A stretch of DNA of 64,000 nucleotides from an uncultured Alphaproteobacteria bacterium (GTDB lineage Bacteria; Pseudomonadota; Alphaproteobacteria; Rs-D84). Below the pieces are notes generated by a model. It searched no databases. It was not told the origin of the DNA and saw only the letters and a list, made by a program, of their open reading frames with translations. Positions 51,101-59,732 of this stretch are shown one piece after another (positions within the stretch are counted from its first letter, which is position 1; each line of letters begins with the position of its first letter). Position numbers and translations under genes: made by a program. The DNA lies in NCBI GenBank assembly GCA_944392565.1, contig CALXWX010000004.1, positions 1-64,000 of the forward strand, read 5' to 3'.

Positions 51101-53926
51101 TATAAATATCAAACTGTTTCGTCCGACAAAATTGTATCAGAAACCCAAATTGATATCCCACAAAATGGAACAGATATTGCACTGGACACAAAAAATAGTG
51201 GGACATATTTTCTGCAAATATTGGATTCATCAGACCGCGTATTGGCAAATATTGAATATTTTATTGCTGGCGAAAATACCACATTGGAATCAGATACAAA
51301 TGCTGAATTACAAATAAAACTGGATAAATCCGAATATGCCCCGGGCGATGAAATCGCAATTAATATAACCGCGCCGTATATTGGCACAGGATTAATAACA
51401 ATCGAACGCGACAAAGTATACGCATATAAATGGTTTAACACCAAATCTACAACATCTGTACAACATATAACCGTTCCGTCTGGATTTAAAGGTACCGGAT
51501 ATATAAATGTATCATTTGTTCGCGATATAAACAGCCGCGACATATTCACAACACCATACGCATATGCGGTTGCACCATTCGCATCCGATACATCGGCACA
51601 TAATATAAACATAAAATTACAAACCCCAGAAATAATTACAGACAACAAATTAACTGTAAAATACACATCTGACAAATCTGCCAGAATGATGATTTTTGCA
51701 ATTAATCATGGCATATTACAGGTTGCGAAATATCAAATACCAAATCCATTGGCACATTTCTTTCAGAAATCCGCATTACAGGTAAATACATACCAAATTT
51801 TATCATTACTGTTGCCTGAATATAACATATTACGCGAATATGCAAAAACCGGGGGCGGTGATTACGGTGGCGATGCCGGCGCATTAGAACAAATCACAAA
51901 TAATCCATTTGCCCGCCGCACATTACCACCGGTTGCATTTTATTCTGGAATTATTAATGCCCAGGCAAATAAACCAGGCACAATTGAATTTGATATCCCA
52001 GAATATTTTAATGGCGAAATTGCAATATTTGCGGTTGCCGCGCGCGATAATGCGGTTGGTGCCACAGACACCAAAACACTGGTTCAATCGCCATTGATAA
52101 TATCCACATCTGCACCAACATTTGTTGCACCAAAAGATTCTTTCAAAATAAATTCAGTAATCACAAACATGACCCACGACAGTGGCGCATCTGCCAACGC
52201 ATTGGTATCAATGAACGCAACGGGCGGAATTGAAATCGCAAATGCCACGGCAACTGCAAATATTCCATTTGAATCAGAAAAATTATTTACATTTGATGCA
52301 CACGCCACTGATAAACTGGGCAACACAGAAATAACAACAAATGCACGCCTGACATCGTCCGATGACAAAACATTGGCGGCGCGTAATGCTATAAATACAC
52401 TGTCTGTGCGTCCCATTACACCATTCACAACAAATATTAAATTTGGTGAAATAAAATCATCAGAAACAGATGTCAAAGATTTCCTGATATCGATGTACCC
52501 AGAATTTGCGACAAACCGCATTTACATAACACGCGGCGCATCGGCAATGGTAATACCATTATATGAATACCTGTCAAAATATGACCTGCCTTGCACAGAA
52601 CAATTAGTATCACGCGCAATACCATACGCCTTGTTCCCGGATGATAAAATATTGGGAACGACATTTGATAAATCTGCGAAAAAAATCACAGATACAATCA
52701 ATCTGTTAAAGAATCGTCAAAACGATGATGGATCATTCGCATTATGGTCAACTGGCACTGCATCTGGAAACATTTCAGAAACAGCGTATTTAACCGCATA
52801 TGTTGCACAATTCTTGACAATCGCAAATGATGCTGGATTTACAGTACCCAACCAAATGTTATCGCGTGCAATTGATTATCTGCGCAGTTTTGCCGGTGGC
52901 ACAATAACAGATGACGCGTATGCTGCGGCAATGGCATATGCAATATATGTAATTTCTGAAAACGATTATGTAACCACCAGTTATATTGATACATTCACCC
53001 AATATGCAAATGAAAATATAAAAAATTGGCAATCAAAACTGATGGGGTCATATATTGCAACATCTTATAAAATATTAAAGCAAGACGATTTAGCCCGCGA
53101 TTTAATTGCGAAATATAAATTATCATCAAATTCAAAATATGAATACAGAACAATGTTCGATAACAATATCGCAAATGATTCGATGTATTATTATCTGACT
53201 GCAAAATATTTTAACGCCAATGATGCAACAAAATCAGACGCAATACGCAAATACATAAATTCTGGTAATTACAGTGCGTACACATCTGCATCAATAATAA
53301 TGGCAATGTCGGGTCAAAAATTTGATACAAATAAACTGCCTGAAATATCAATTGCATTAAATAAATCAGATGCAAAAACAATTACCCCAGAAAATAATTC
53401 CATAATAATGGATATTCCATCAGACACATCTGAATTAAACATAACCTGTTCGGATTGCAACGATGACAACATATTATATTACACAATAATACAGCAAGGT
53501 TATCCGACAAAATCCACAAAATATTCAAATGGCATTGAAATTATTCGTGAATACTATGATATGGATGGGAATAAAATAACATCCGGTAATATTGGTGATA
53601 TTATAACTGTAAAAATATTTGCACGCACACGCGGAAATACCGACATTGCCGACAATGTTGTAATCACAGACATGTTGCCCGGCGGTTTTATACCAACCAT
53701 TGATTCAATAAATGGAAATACAGATTTTTCCGAAATGCGTGAAGACCGGATATTAATATACACCGACCTGAACCGTACGGAATCAGAATACACATACACG
53801 GTTCAACTAGGCGTTGCCGGTACATTCAATATCCCGCCAATTTCCGCCCAATCTATGTATAACCCACAAATAAACGCATTGGGAAAATCTGGCACATTTA
53901 CCGTATCTGATGGTGCAAAAAAGTAA
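48161..53926 (+). CDS. Bacterial alpha-2-macroglobulin
   Basis: 1921 residues. A basic N-terminus (MRQKKRLNSVKKAKK) is followed by one membrane anchor (about residues 27-46), then many beta macroglobulin domains, the MG-type segments GIYRPGESMVIGGIVKN and LPPVAFYSGI, and the thioester site CTEQ (Cys1478-Gln1481) in the alpha-helical toroid. The thioester lets the protein trap attacking proteases covalently in the periplasm. The C-terminal end includes a Cys pair ITCSDCNDD and an isopeptide-like strand. The start at 48161 follows AGGAAGGGA. It overlaps pbpC by 17 bp, the usual A2M-pbpC pairing. Confidence 0.95.
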   Translation: MRQKKRLNSVKKAKKTAHVPNRTKLIIGVISAAVIIIVGALIWWRIAANDSNKTIFTANVYTPDIATFTDSNTMFFATSTSIPEPNNARNISTPGNAVISYTQKSGNYAPAFKMNLTDTELAQNIKISPFIRGTWSMRGDNTIIFTPDITWPAETKFTIKINPDIFNDDVQPDTTRVSFTTPEITATVDNFNLYPAPDDKKSVIGIAVISFNYEIDTTDFDDKVSLKLDNENLGFAVKFDKFHRTAFIISNPVKITDTAQTVRLKLNRVPAMAGDCRTEKITAHTTIESADNIYKISSLETIIADNNDGNSNQLILLNTTVSASDKTNWSEYISAYLLPQYRDSDDEESAINHEWKNDEITDDVLNNSKKLELTNMDFESPNGVHQYGFSYNVSDHGPRYIYVSVKPGTKSSNDFIMKNGINSVMRVPYPAATVEIAGSGALLSLSGDRMLGIVARGGVDTAYVNLYKIKSDEINHLISQTYDVFSSAMEFKSWSFGVYDMSVVFQKKISFANPSMTRASYASVDLGDYLDRTYGDNTGIFVIQTGTSENATDYNDKRLILLTDMGIIRKVNLDESSSVFVSNLSNGKPASDVEISVLGRNGNAVWAGRTDENGRANIPQLSWSEYRNAREPVAIVARRGNDVAFIPYNAYAQRVEYSKFDIDGTYSVASNPLNAFIFSDRGIYRPGESMVIGGIVKNKSFKSLAGIPVKFEMRDARGRLISEKTFSLNPDGMFDIKYEIPSDAPLGTWNAFVYSLNSRDLPQDTLGALNFDVQEFMPDTMKITANIAGATENGWISPENLSVNVSLRNLFGTPAVSRRIAANATLTPVQYSFPEYNGYIFTPNFTSNGEFAENTARRAQTFSVELPDATTDKNGTATIDVKFDTPVPSGTYVMTMNIRGFDANSGTSVQTNISTRVSDAKYLVGYHTSTDLSYINKNSAHKINIIALDHTATPTVANGLTLRLIRRENKTTLVKDYNNYYKYQTVSSDKIVSETQIDIPQNGTDIALDTKNSGTYFLQILDSSDRVLANIEYFIAGENTTLESDTNAELQIKLDKSEYAPGDEIAINITAPYIGTGLITIERDKVYAYKWFNTKSTTSVQHITVPSGFKGTGYINVSFVRDINSRDIFTTPYAYAVAPFASDTSAHNINIKLQTPEIITDNKLTVKYTSDKSARMMIFAINHGILQVAKYQIPNPLAHFFQKSALQVNTYQILSLLLPEYNILREYAKTGGGDYGGDAGALEQITNNPFARRTLPPVAFYSGIINAQANKPGTIEFDIPEYFNGEIAIFAVAARDNAVGATDTKTLVQSPLIISTSAPTFVAPKDSFKINSVITNMTHDSGASANALVSMNATGGIEIANATATANIPFESEKLFTFDAHATDKLGNTEITTNARLTSSDDKTLAARNAINTLSVRPITPFTTNIKFGEIKSSETDVKDFLISMYPEFATNRIYITRGASAMVIPLYEYLSKYDLPCTEQLVSRAIPYALFPDDKILGTTFDKSAKKITDTINLLKNRQNDDGSFALWSTGTASGNISETAYLTAYVAQFLTIANDAGFTVPNQMLSRAIDYLRSFAGGTITDDAYAAAMAYAIYVISENDYVTTSYIDTFTQYANENIKNWQSKLMGSYIATSYKILKQDDLARDLIAKYKLSSNSKYEYRTMFDNNIANDSMYYYLTAKYFNANDATKSDAIRKYINSGNYSAYTSASIIMAMSGQKFDTNKLPEISIALNKSDAKTITPENNSIIMDIPSDTSELNITCSDCNDDNILYYTIIQQGYPTKSTKYSNGIEIIREYYDMDGNKITSGNIGDIITVKIFARTRGNTDIADNVVITDMLPGGFIPTIDSINGNTDFSEMREDRILIYTDLNRTESEYTYTVQLGVAGTFNIPPISAQSMYNPQINALGKSGTFTVSDGAKK

Positions 53927-56321
53927 TAAATTTTCACAAATAATAAAATCCATGACGGCATACATTCGCCGTCATTGGATTTTATTTTCAATCATCACAA
54001 TACTTATATTTGCATATATAATAATAAAAATATTTTTTACCCCGCCCCTGTTATCCGATACACACTTTGGTCGTGCATACCTGGACAGAAATGGGAAATT
54101 AATGCGAATAACCCTGACTGCGGATGAAAAGTATCGCCTGTACACGCCATTATCAGAAATCAGTCCAACATTACAACAGGCAACAATTTTATATGAAGAT
54201 AAATATTTTAAATATCACCCCGGCATAAACCCAATTGCACTGGTTCGCGCAACAATAAATTATTTTTCTGCCGCCACGCGACAAATTGGTGCATCAACCA
54301 TAACGATGCAGGTTGCACGCCTGAAATACGACATGGACACACGACAAATCTGGGGAAAACTGAAACAAATTGCCGCAGCAATTTATATTGATATGTTTTA
54401 TTCCAAACATGAAATTTTAGAAGCATATTTAAATCTGGCACCATATGGTGGCAACATTGAAAGCATCGGCGCTGCATCATTAATATATTTTAACAAGCCT
54501 GCATCAGATTTAACAAAAATCGAATCCATCACACTGGCAACAATCCCACAAAATCCCATAAAACGCGGTCTGAATACAAAAACAGGCATACAGAATATAA
54601 TGAATATGCGTACGGACCTGACACGGCGCTGGATTAATCAAAACCCAGATGACGCCCCCCTGGATACATTGGCACAAATGCCATTAAACACCCGTACAAC
54701 ACGGGATTTGCCGTTTATTGCCCCACATTTTGTTAATTATATATCCGCACAATATAACAATTATTGGAATGATATGGGACCCCACAATTGGGCAATTCAT
54801 ACAACACTGGATGCAGATTTACAAGCCGCCATGGAAAATGCATTATCAAATGAAATCGCGCGCCGGCACAGCATTGGTGTACAAAATGCTGCTGCAATTT
54901 TATTAAATTATAAAACAATGGAAATTTTATCATACATTGGTTCTGTTAACTATTTTGATAAAACAATATACGGTGAAAACGATGGCGTTCGCGCCCGTCG
55001 CAGTCCGGGTTCAACACTGAAACCATTAATATATGCAACGGCGGTTGATATGGGATTCATACATTCAATGACATTATTAAAAGATGCAAAAATAAATTTT
55101 GGTGTATACGCCCCAGAAAACGCCGACAGTGAATTTTATGGTCCGGTATTGGCACGCGATGCATTGACACATTCGCGAAATATACCGGCAATTAATTTAT
55201 TAAAGAAAATCGGAACAAAAAATTTCTATAAAATTTTATCTGAATCTGGGGTATCTAACCTGAAATCCCCCGACTATTATGGCATATCTGTTGCATTGGG
55301 CGGCGCCGAAGTATCAATGCTGGAACTAGCTGATATATATGCAACAATGGCAAATTTGGGAACGCGTCATGAAATTCGCACCGATACCACCAGCCAGCCA
55401 GACACCGGCAAACAATTATTAAGCCCCGAAGCATTCTTTATAGTCATGGACATGTTGGCACGTCAATCAACACCAACAAAAAACATTCCATTTGCAAAAA
55501 AACAAACAAACAATTTGCGCCATTATTGGAAAACAGGCACATCATCATCATTTCGTGATGCATGGACCGCTGGAATATTTGGTGATTTTGTATTGATTGT
55601 TTGGGTTGGCAATTTTGATGGAACCCCAAATAATGCATTCAGTGGGGCAAAAACTGCGGCACCAATATATTTTTCACTGGCAAACACTGTTGAAAAATAT
55701 TATGCAACACATGGAAACTCAATAAAAAATAATAATTTCTGGCGCAATGATTTAAATATATCAGAAATAGAAATGTGCGACGGTGTTGGTGGACTGGCGG
55801 GAAAACATTGCCCAAAAACAACAACGGCATATTTTATTCCCGGCAAATCACCAATTGAAACATCAACAATTTATCGTGCCATTCCAATTGATATAAAAAC
55901 AGGTCTGCGTGCATGCACCCGAAATCCCCAAACAACAAAAATGGCAGTGTATGAATTTTGGGACGCTGAATACCTGGATATGTTCCAGCGTGCCGGGATT
56001 CATCGCAATACCCCGCCACCATTTATGCCGGGATGTAATCTGGATGATGTTTCCGCCAACCGAAATCGCACCATTATAATGTCGCCAATTGATGGCACAC
56101 GAACTGTAATAACATCGGACAAAGATTATGAAGATATCGCATTCCGCGCAATATCAGATATGATTGATACAAAAATATTTTGGTTCTTGGATGATAAGTT
56201 AATCGGCACCAGTATATCTGGTGAAACATTTCGTTATCCTGTTCCAATGGGTGATCATATTGTAAAAACAATCGATGAAATGGGCGCCGCAACCAGCATA
56301 AAATTCAGTGTCATAAAATAA
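53910..56321 (+). CDS. pbpC: Penicillin-binding protein 1C
   Basis: 803 residues. One N-terminal membrane helix (about 24-42) is followed by the GT51 transglycosylase domain with catalytic Glu96 in EDKYFKYHPG, then the transpeptidase domain with SxxK Ser368-Lys371 (SPGSTLKP), SRN (HSRNIPAIN) and KTG at 541-543. It ends in a PBP1C-specific C-terminal domain of about 90 residues. It polymerises and cross-links peptidoglycan; with the A2M it is thought to repair damaged wall and disarm proteases together. The start at 53910 lies inside the A2M end; an internal ATG (residue 15) is an alternative. Confidence 0.95.
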   Translation: MVQKSNKFSQIIKSMTAYIRRHWILFSIITILIFAYIIIKIFFTPPLLSDTHFGRAYLDRNGKLMRITLTADEKYRLYTPLSEISPTLQQATILYEDKYFKYHPGINPIALVRATINYFSAATRQIGASTITMQVARLKYDMDTRQIWGKLKQIAAAIYIDMFYSKHEILEAYLNLAPYGGNIESIGAASLIYFNKPASDLTKIESITLATIPQNPIKRGLNTKTGIQNIMNMRTDLTRRWINQNPDDAPLDTLAQMPLNTRTTRDLPFIAPHFVNYISAQYNNYWNDMGPHNWAIHTTLDADLQAAMENALSNEIARRHSIGVQNAAAILLNYKTMEILSYIGSVNYFDKTIYGENDGVRARRSPGSTLKPLIYATAVDMGFIHSMTLLKDAKINFGVYAPENADSEFYGPVLARDALTHSRNIPAINLLKKIGTKNFYKILSESGVSNLKSPDYYGISVALGGAEVSMLELADIYATMANLGTRHEIRTDTTSQPDTGKQLLSPEAFFIVMDMLARQSTPTKNIPFAKKQTNNLRHYWKTGTSSSFRDAWTAGIFGDFVLIVWVGNFDGTPNNAFSGAKTAAPIYFSLANTVEKYYATHGNSIKNNNFWRNDLNISEIEMCDGVGGLAGKHCPKTTTAYFIPGKSPIETSTIYRAIPIDIKTGLRACTRNPQTTKMAVYEFWDAEYLDMFQRAGIHRNTPPPFMPGCNLDDVSANRNRTIIMSPIDGTRTVITSDKDYEDIAFRAISDMIDTKIFWFLDDKLIGTSISGETFRYPVPMGDHIVKTIDEMGAATSIKFSVIK

Positions 56322-56355
56322 ACACCGGTACAATTTGCCATCAACCTTAATTTAA

Positions 56356-57252
56356 TTACAATAAAAATTTTGTAATATAGTTAAATGAAATCCCCAGCAC
56401 TAAATTACTGCCATAATGTTCCGCACCACGGGCGCGTGCCAAACGATATTGAACATATGGTCCCATTGTAAAATCACCCCATAAATTAGTATCCAAACGC
56501 AATACGGCACTTAAATCCCGTTCCAAATCAGTACTGACATAACGGGAATATGCAAAATATTCACGATAATAACCATCTGCTGAAAATTTTACCCCACGGC
56601 GCACAGGGTATTCCAACCGCCAGCCAAATTCTGCACCAATTTTACTGTTTTGCGCCCCAGCGTATGTAAAATCATATTCGTGGATTCCAGTTAAATACAA
56701 ACTTTTTATAATCGTATGGTCAAACAAAGAAATACCTGCACTGGAACGAATAATATTTTGCCGCGGCGATTCTGTACTGTCTGCAAATTGCGTTTCATAT
56801 GCTGCACGCACTGTCGGGCCAAATTTCAATCCCGAAAAATCCCAGCATGCGTACGATAAATCACTGGAATATAAAATTTTATCCGCATTTTCATCTGTTG
56901 TCGCAGGTTCATTATATGGTTTCAATGTCGTTTTACCATATTCCATAAACAAGCTGTTATCCCATTTAAACTTGTTTTTTGTATATTCTAATATTGTATC
57001 AAAAACACCCTTGATATAATCTTGACTGGTTGCATTCAGTGCAGATACAGGTGAATCTTGGTATTCTTCGGAATTTCGTACCTGGGTCTTTGACCAATCC
57101 AGTCCAATCCGACGAACCGATAATTGCAATTTACTGTTATCATGCGATACGCCGAATAAAGACTTTTCCGTTTTTGCATCATCCGCCATTGCCATAACTG
57201 GCAACAACATAAATAATAAAAACACAGAAATTTTTTTCAAAACTTTAACCAA
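56356..57252 (-). CDS. Outer-membrane beta-barrel protein
   Basis: 298 residues. The signal peptide ends MAMADD. The chain is rich in aromatic and acidic residues with strand patterns (FTMGPYVQYRLARARG, YGSNLVLGISFNYITKFLL) and a C-terminal aromatic/hydrophobic strand, indicating an outer-membrane barrel. No exact family recalled. Last gene of a three-gene minus-strand run (57881, 57263, 56356) with 10- and 6-bp gaps, so the three products probably act together. Confidence 0.75.
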   Translation of the reverse strand: MVKVLKKISVFLLFMLLPVMAMADDAKTEKSLFGVSHDNSKLQLSVRRIGLDWSKTQVRNSEEYQDSPVSALNATSQDYIKGVFDTILEYTKNKFKWDNSLFMEYGKTTLKPYNEPATTDENADKILYSSDLSYACWDFSGLKFGPTVRAAYETQFADSTESPRQNIIRSSAGISLFDHTIIKSLYLTGIHEYDFTYAGAQNSKIGAEFGWRLEYPVRRGVKFSADGYYREYFAYSRYVSTDLERDLSAVLRLDTNLWGDFTMGPYVQYRLARARGAEHYGSNLVLGISFNYITKFLL

Positions 57253-57262
57253 AGTTGATAAA

Positions 57263-57874
57263 TTATTTTACAATACGCAACACGCCATTCTGGTCAGAAT
57301 ACCGCCACCCCGCTTCGCGCACAGCAATTGTAAAATCCGCACGACTGGCAACCGGTATTTCAACCGTTATTTGATTCCCATTTATATACTTTGTTGTCAT
57401 TACTATGCCTTCATTTCTGGCGATTTGATTTAATTCCATCCACCCCGCCAATTTATCAGACATTATAATCTGTGCAACAAACACATCCCCAGAATTGCCA
57501 TCTGTTAACCAATTTTGAACATTATTGTCCATCAACCATTCACGCGCCGCATTCCGATCAACTGTCATTGAAATATTTGCTGAATACGTGGTATCAGACT
57601 GTTGTTCACTGTCAATAGACGAAGATGCAATTAAATTCATCAGTTCCGAATTTTTTGCATTTTGCAATGCCACCGCCAACTGATCTGGGATTGAATATTG
57701 TCCCAACACATCCGCCAATATTTGACGCCGTGCTTCGTCAAACGCCATATCTTTTGCCATTGCCGCAGTTTCACTGGTAACATTAACAGATGCCACACCC
57801 GACAAATCGACCGCAATCGCGCCAAATGGCGCGATTGCACAAAACATAACAAATAATAATTTTTTCAAATTCAT
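57263..57874 (-). CDS. Secreted hypothetical protein
   Basis: 203 residues. The signal peptide MNLKKLLFVMFCAIAPFGAIA is followed by VNVTSETAAMAKDMAFDEARR, a pattern weakly like the opening of DUF2066 or FlgT-type periplasmic domains, then a helical middle and two-strand units (IVMTTKYINGNQITVEIP). Middle gene of the three-gene envelope run. Function unknown. Confidence 0.65.
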   Translation of the reverse strand: MNLKKLLFVMFCAIAPFGAIAVDLSGVASVNVTSETAAMAKDMAFDEARRQILADVLGQYSIPDQLAVALQNAKNSELMNLIASSSIDSEQQSDTTYSANISMTVDRNAAREWLMDNNVQNWLTDGNSGDVFVAQIIMSDKLAGWMELNQIARNEGIVMTTKYINGNQITVEIPVASRADFTIAVREAGWRYSDQNGVLRIVK

Positions 57875-57880
57875 TTTTTA

Positions 57881-59353
57881 TTAAAACTTTGCATTTATTC
57901 CAACGCGTATTCCCAATGCTTTATAGAAAGAATTTACCTCGCCACCCGTTGAACAAACCCAACCCGGACACTGTTCTTCCAATGCCTTGATATTTATTGC
58001 GGTCGGACTGCCTGTTTCTGGATCCAGCATTGCGGTTTCATTTCCCTGCCATGGGGCGCCTTCTTGATTCAATATCGCATTATACATATCTGTATAGTAC
58101 GCTTCATTCAAGTATGTTTTTGCATCAGCATCACTGACGGTATAGTAATCATATGTCAATCCGATTGATAATGCAACTGCATCTGTTATAGCAGTTGTCC
58201 AATTTGCCCCCAATCCAAAATGGAATGCGCTGAACATACCGGCTTCGTCTTCAACACTTTTTGGATGCGCCCAATCAAAACGATATGGCTGATCCCCTTC
58301 GGATGTATATCCTGGGAATCCTAATTCTATATGACCGTTTACTGCATTATTTTGATTAATTATATAATCCATATCTAATGCAATATATGGTCCCGCCCAC
58401 GTGGTTTCATACGAATGACTGACCCCCGGTTGCTGATAATAATAAGTTCCCGCCGTATCAACACTGGTCGCGCCATCTGGAACCTTTACCGGCACCTTTA
58501 TATCATCACGCCAAATAATCGCCTGCTTTCCATTATCAAAGTTAAATATTAATGCCGGATCACATTGAATTTCGCCATCAATTTCGAAACACGCATGTGT
58601 ATCAACCGCCAAACCATAGTTCTTTTCGGTTTCCAGCTTATATTTCAAATAACGATATCCAACAGATGGTGTTATTGAAACATTTCCGACTTTGAACACG
58701 TCTGTCAACCCAAACCCAACATTAAATTCCATCATGTTGCCGCCCTGGCTGGTACCAATTGACATCGCATGCCCAATTTGATCAAAAGTACCGCTATCCG
58801 CCTGTTGATCATCATTAACATCACCTGTCCACGATGTAACCAGATACCCACCATTTGTAATATCGTCATCATACATGGCATTTTCACCCCACTGCATACC
58901 GTACTTAAACCCGGCATCGACCTGTAAAGTAGTACTGCCAACATCAAATGCATAACCCGCACTGATATCCAAAACATTCCACGCAATATTATCATAGCTT
59001 AAAATACTGCCTGATTGATTCATGCTAAATTGCCACTGCGCCATTTCGTGGGTTATTCCCGCATCCAACCAAAATCCAGATTTTTTTGACGATTGCGATT
59101 GCGCTGAACTGGTCGCGGTACGCTGTGTTGCATTATTTGTACTGTTTTGTGTTGCCGCAGTATTATATGTATTATACCGCGTACTGGCATATGATGGTGT
59201 CGTATAGCTGCGATTATACCCCGTTTGGCGCTGGGCATATGTTTGTGTTGAATACCGTGTCTGTGGCGATTGATATGCGCCCGTATAATATGTTCCCGCC
59301 GCATGTGCCGCAAATGGTAAAAACGCTAATATAACCCATGATGCTTTTCTCAT
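57881..59353 (-). CDS. Outer-membrane barrel protein with Q/N/T-rich N-terminal region
   Basis: 490 residues. Signal MRKASWVILAFLPFAAHAAG, then about 70 residues of Tyr/Thr/Ser/Gln/Asn low complexity (YTGAYQSPQTRYSTQTYAQR), then a barrel-like chain of alternating strands ending GIRVGINAKF, with a Cys-containing loop (EEQCPGWVCSTGG). The start at 59353 follows TAGGGGATAAA; the open frame upstream runs through the tRNA repeat region and is not coding. First gene of the envelope run. Confidence 0.8.
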   Translation of the reverse strand: MRKASWVILAFLPFAAHAAGTYYTGAYQSPQTRYSTQTYAQRQTGYNRSYTTPSYASTRYNTYNTAATQNSTNNATQRTATSSAQSQSSKKSGFWLDAGITHEMAQWQFSMNQSGSILSYDNIAWNVLDISAGYAFDVGSTTLQVDAGFKYGMQWGENAMYDDDITNGGYLVTSWTGDVNDDQQADSGTFDQIGHAMSIGTSQGGNMMEFNVGFGLTDVFKVGNVSITPSVGYRYLKYKLETEKNYGLAVDTHACFEIDGEIQCDPALIFNFDNGKQAIIWRDDIKVPVKVPDGATSVDTAGTYYYQQPGVSHSYETTWAGPYIALDMDYIINQNNAVNGHIELGFPGYTSEGDQPYRFDWAHPKSVEDEAGMFSAFHFGLGANWTTAITDAVALSIGLTYDYYTVSDADAKTYLNEAYYTDMYNAILNQEGAPWQGNETAMLDPETGSPTAINIKALEEQCPGWVCSTGGEVNSFYKALGIRVGINAKF

Positions 59354-59404
59354 ATTTTTATCCCCTACATTTTTATTATCAGTAAACATTCTATCATAAA
59401 ACGG

Positions 59405-59432
59405 TTGAAAAAAAAACTGCTTCTTGTAAAAT
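59405..59432 (+). promoter_or_regulatory. Candidate promoter of the tRNA-Leu transcript
   Basis: TTGAAA (59405-59410), 16-bp spacer, TAAAAT (59427-59432). The start at about 59439 would fall just before the two 67-nt repeats. Confidence 0.45.
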
Positions 59433-59442
59433 TTTGCATATT

Positions 59443-59576
59443 GCGGGCATGGCGGCGACGGACGACAGCGAAGTGCCGCCGGGACGCAGAATACAGTGTT
59501 GTAGATATTGCGGGCATGGCGACTACGCAGCGCAGCGAAGTGCCGCCGGGACGCAGAATACAGTGTTGTAGATATC
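59443..59576 (+). repeat. Two tandem 67-nt repeats ending at the tRNA-Leu 5' end
   Basis: Units 59443-59509 and 59510-59576 are exactly 67 nt each and agree at 60 of 67 positions by direct count. Each begins GCGGGCATGGCG, which is also the first 12 nt of the mature tRNA-Leu that starts at 59577. Each ends with the same 40 or so nt leader (GAAGTGCCGCC through GTTGTAGATAT). The array looks like an expansion of the tRNA's 5' edge plus leader. Confidence 0.9.
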
Positions 59577-59661
59577 GCGGGCATGGCGAAACGGCAGACG
59601 CACAGCACTAAGGATGCTGTGGATAAAATCCATGGGGGTTCGAATCCCCCTGCCCGCACCA
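59577..59661 (+). tRNA. tRNA-Leu(AAG)
   Basis: 85 nt. Acceptor GCGGGCA/TGCCCGC fully paired, D-stem GCG/CGC, anticodon stem CAGCA/TGCTG around loop CTAAGGA (anticodon AAG with T33), long variable arm GGAT/ATCC, T-arm GGGGG/CCCCC with TTCGAAT, discriminator A, encoded CCA. The anticodon is unusual for bacteria, which normally use GAG; an A at position 34 would need TadA to become inosine for wider reading. Confidence 0.9.
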
Positions 59662-59689
59662 AAATATGTAAATAATAAATAAAATATAC

Positions 59690-59719
59690 TTGCCCGACTT
59701 TTTAAAAATTTGCTACCAT
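59690..59719 (+). promoter_or_regulatory. Candidate promoter implying a near-leaderless mRNA
   Basis: TTGCCC (59690-59695), 18-bp spacer, TACCAT (59714-59719). The start would be within about 10 nt of the ATG at 59733, which has no ribosome site. Same situation as the paralogue at 8702. Confidence 0.35.
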
Positions 59720-59732
59720 TTATATATACAGG

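Noticed and set aside
59354-59662. N-terminal extension of the 57881 gene through the tRNA-Leu region
   Set aside because: The extension translates tRNA and tandem repeat DNA; the signal peptide and ribosome site at 59353 define the real start.
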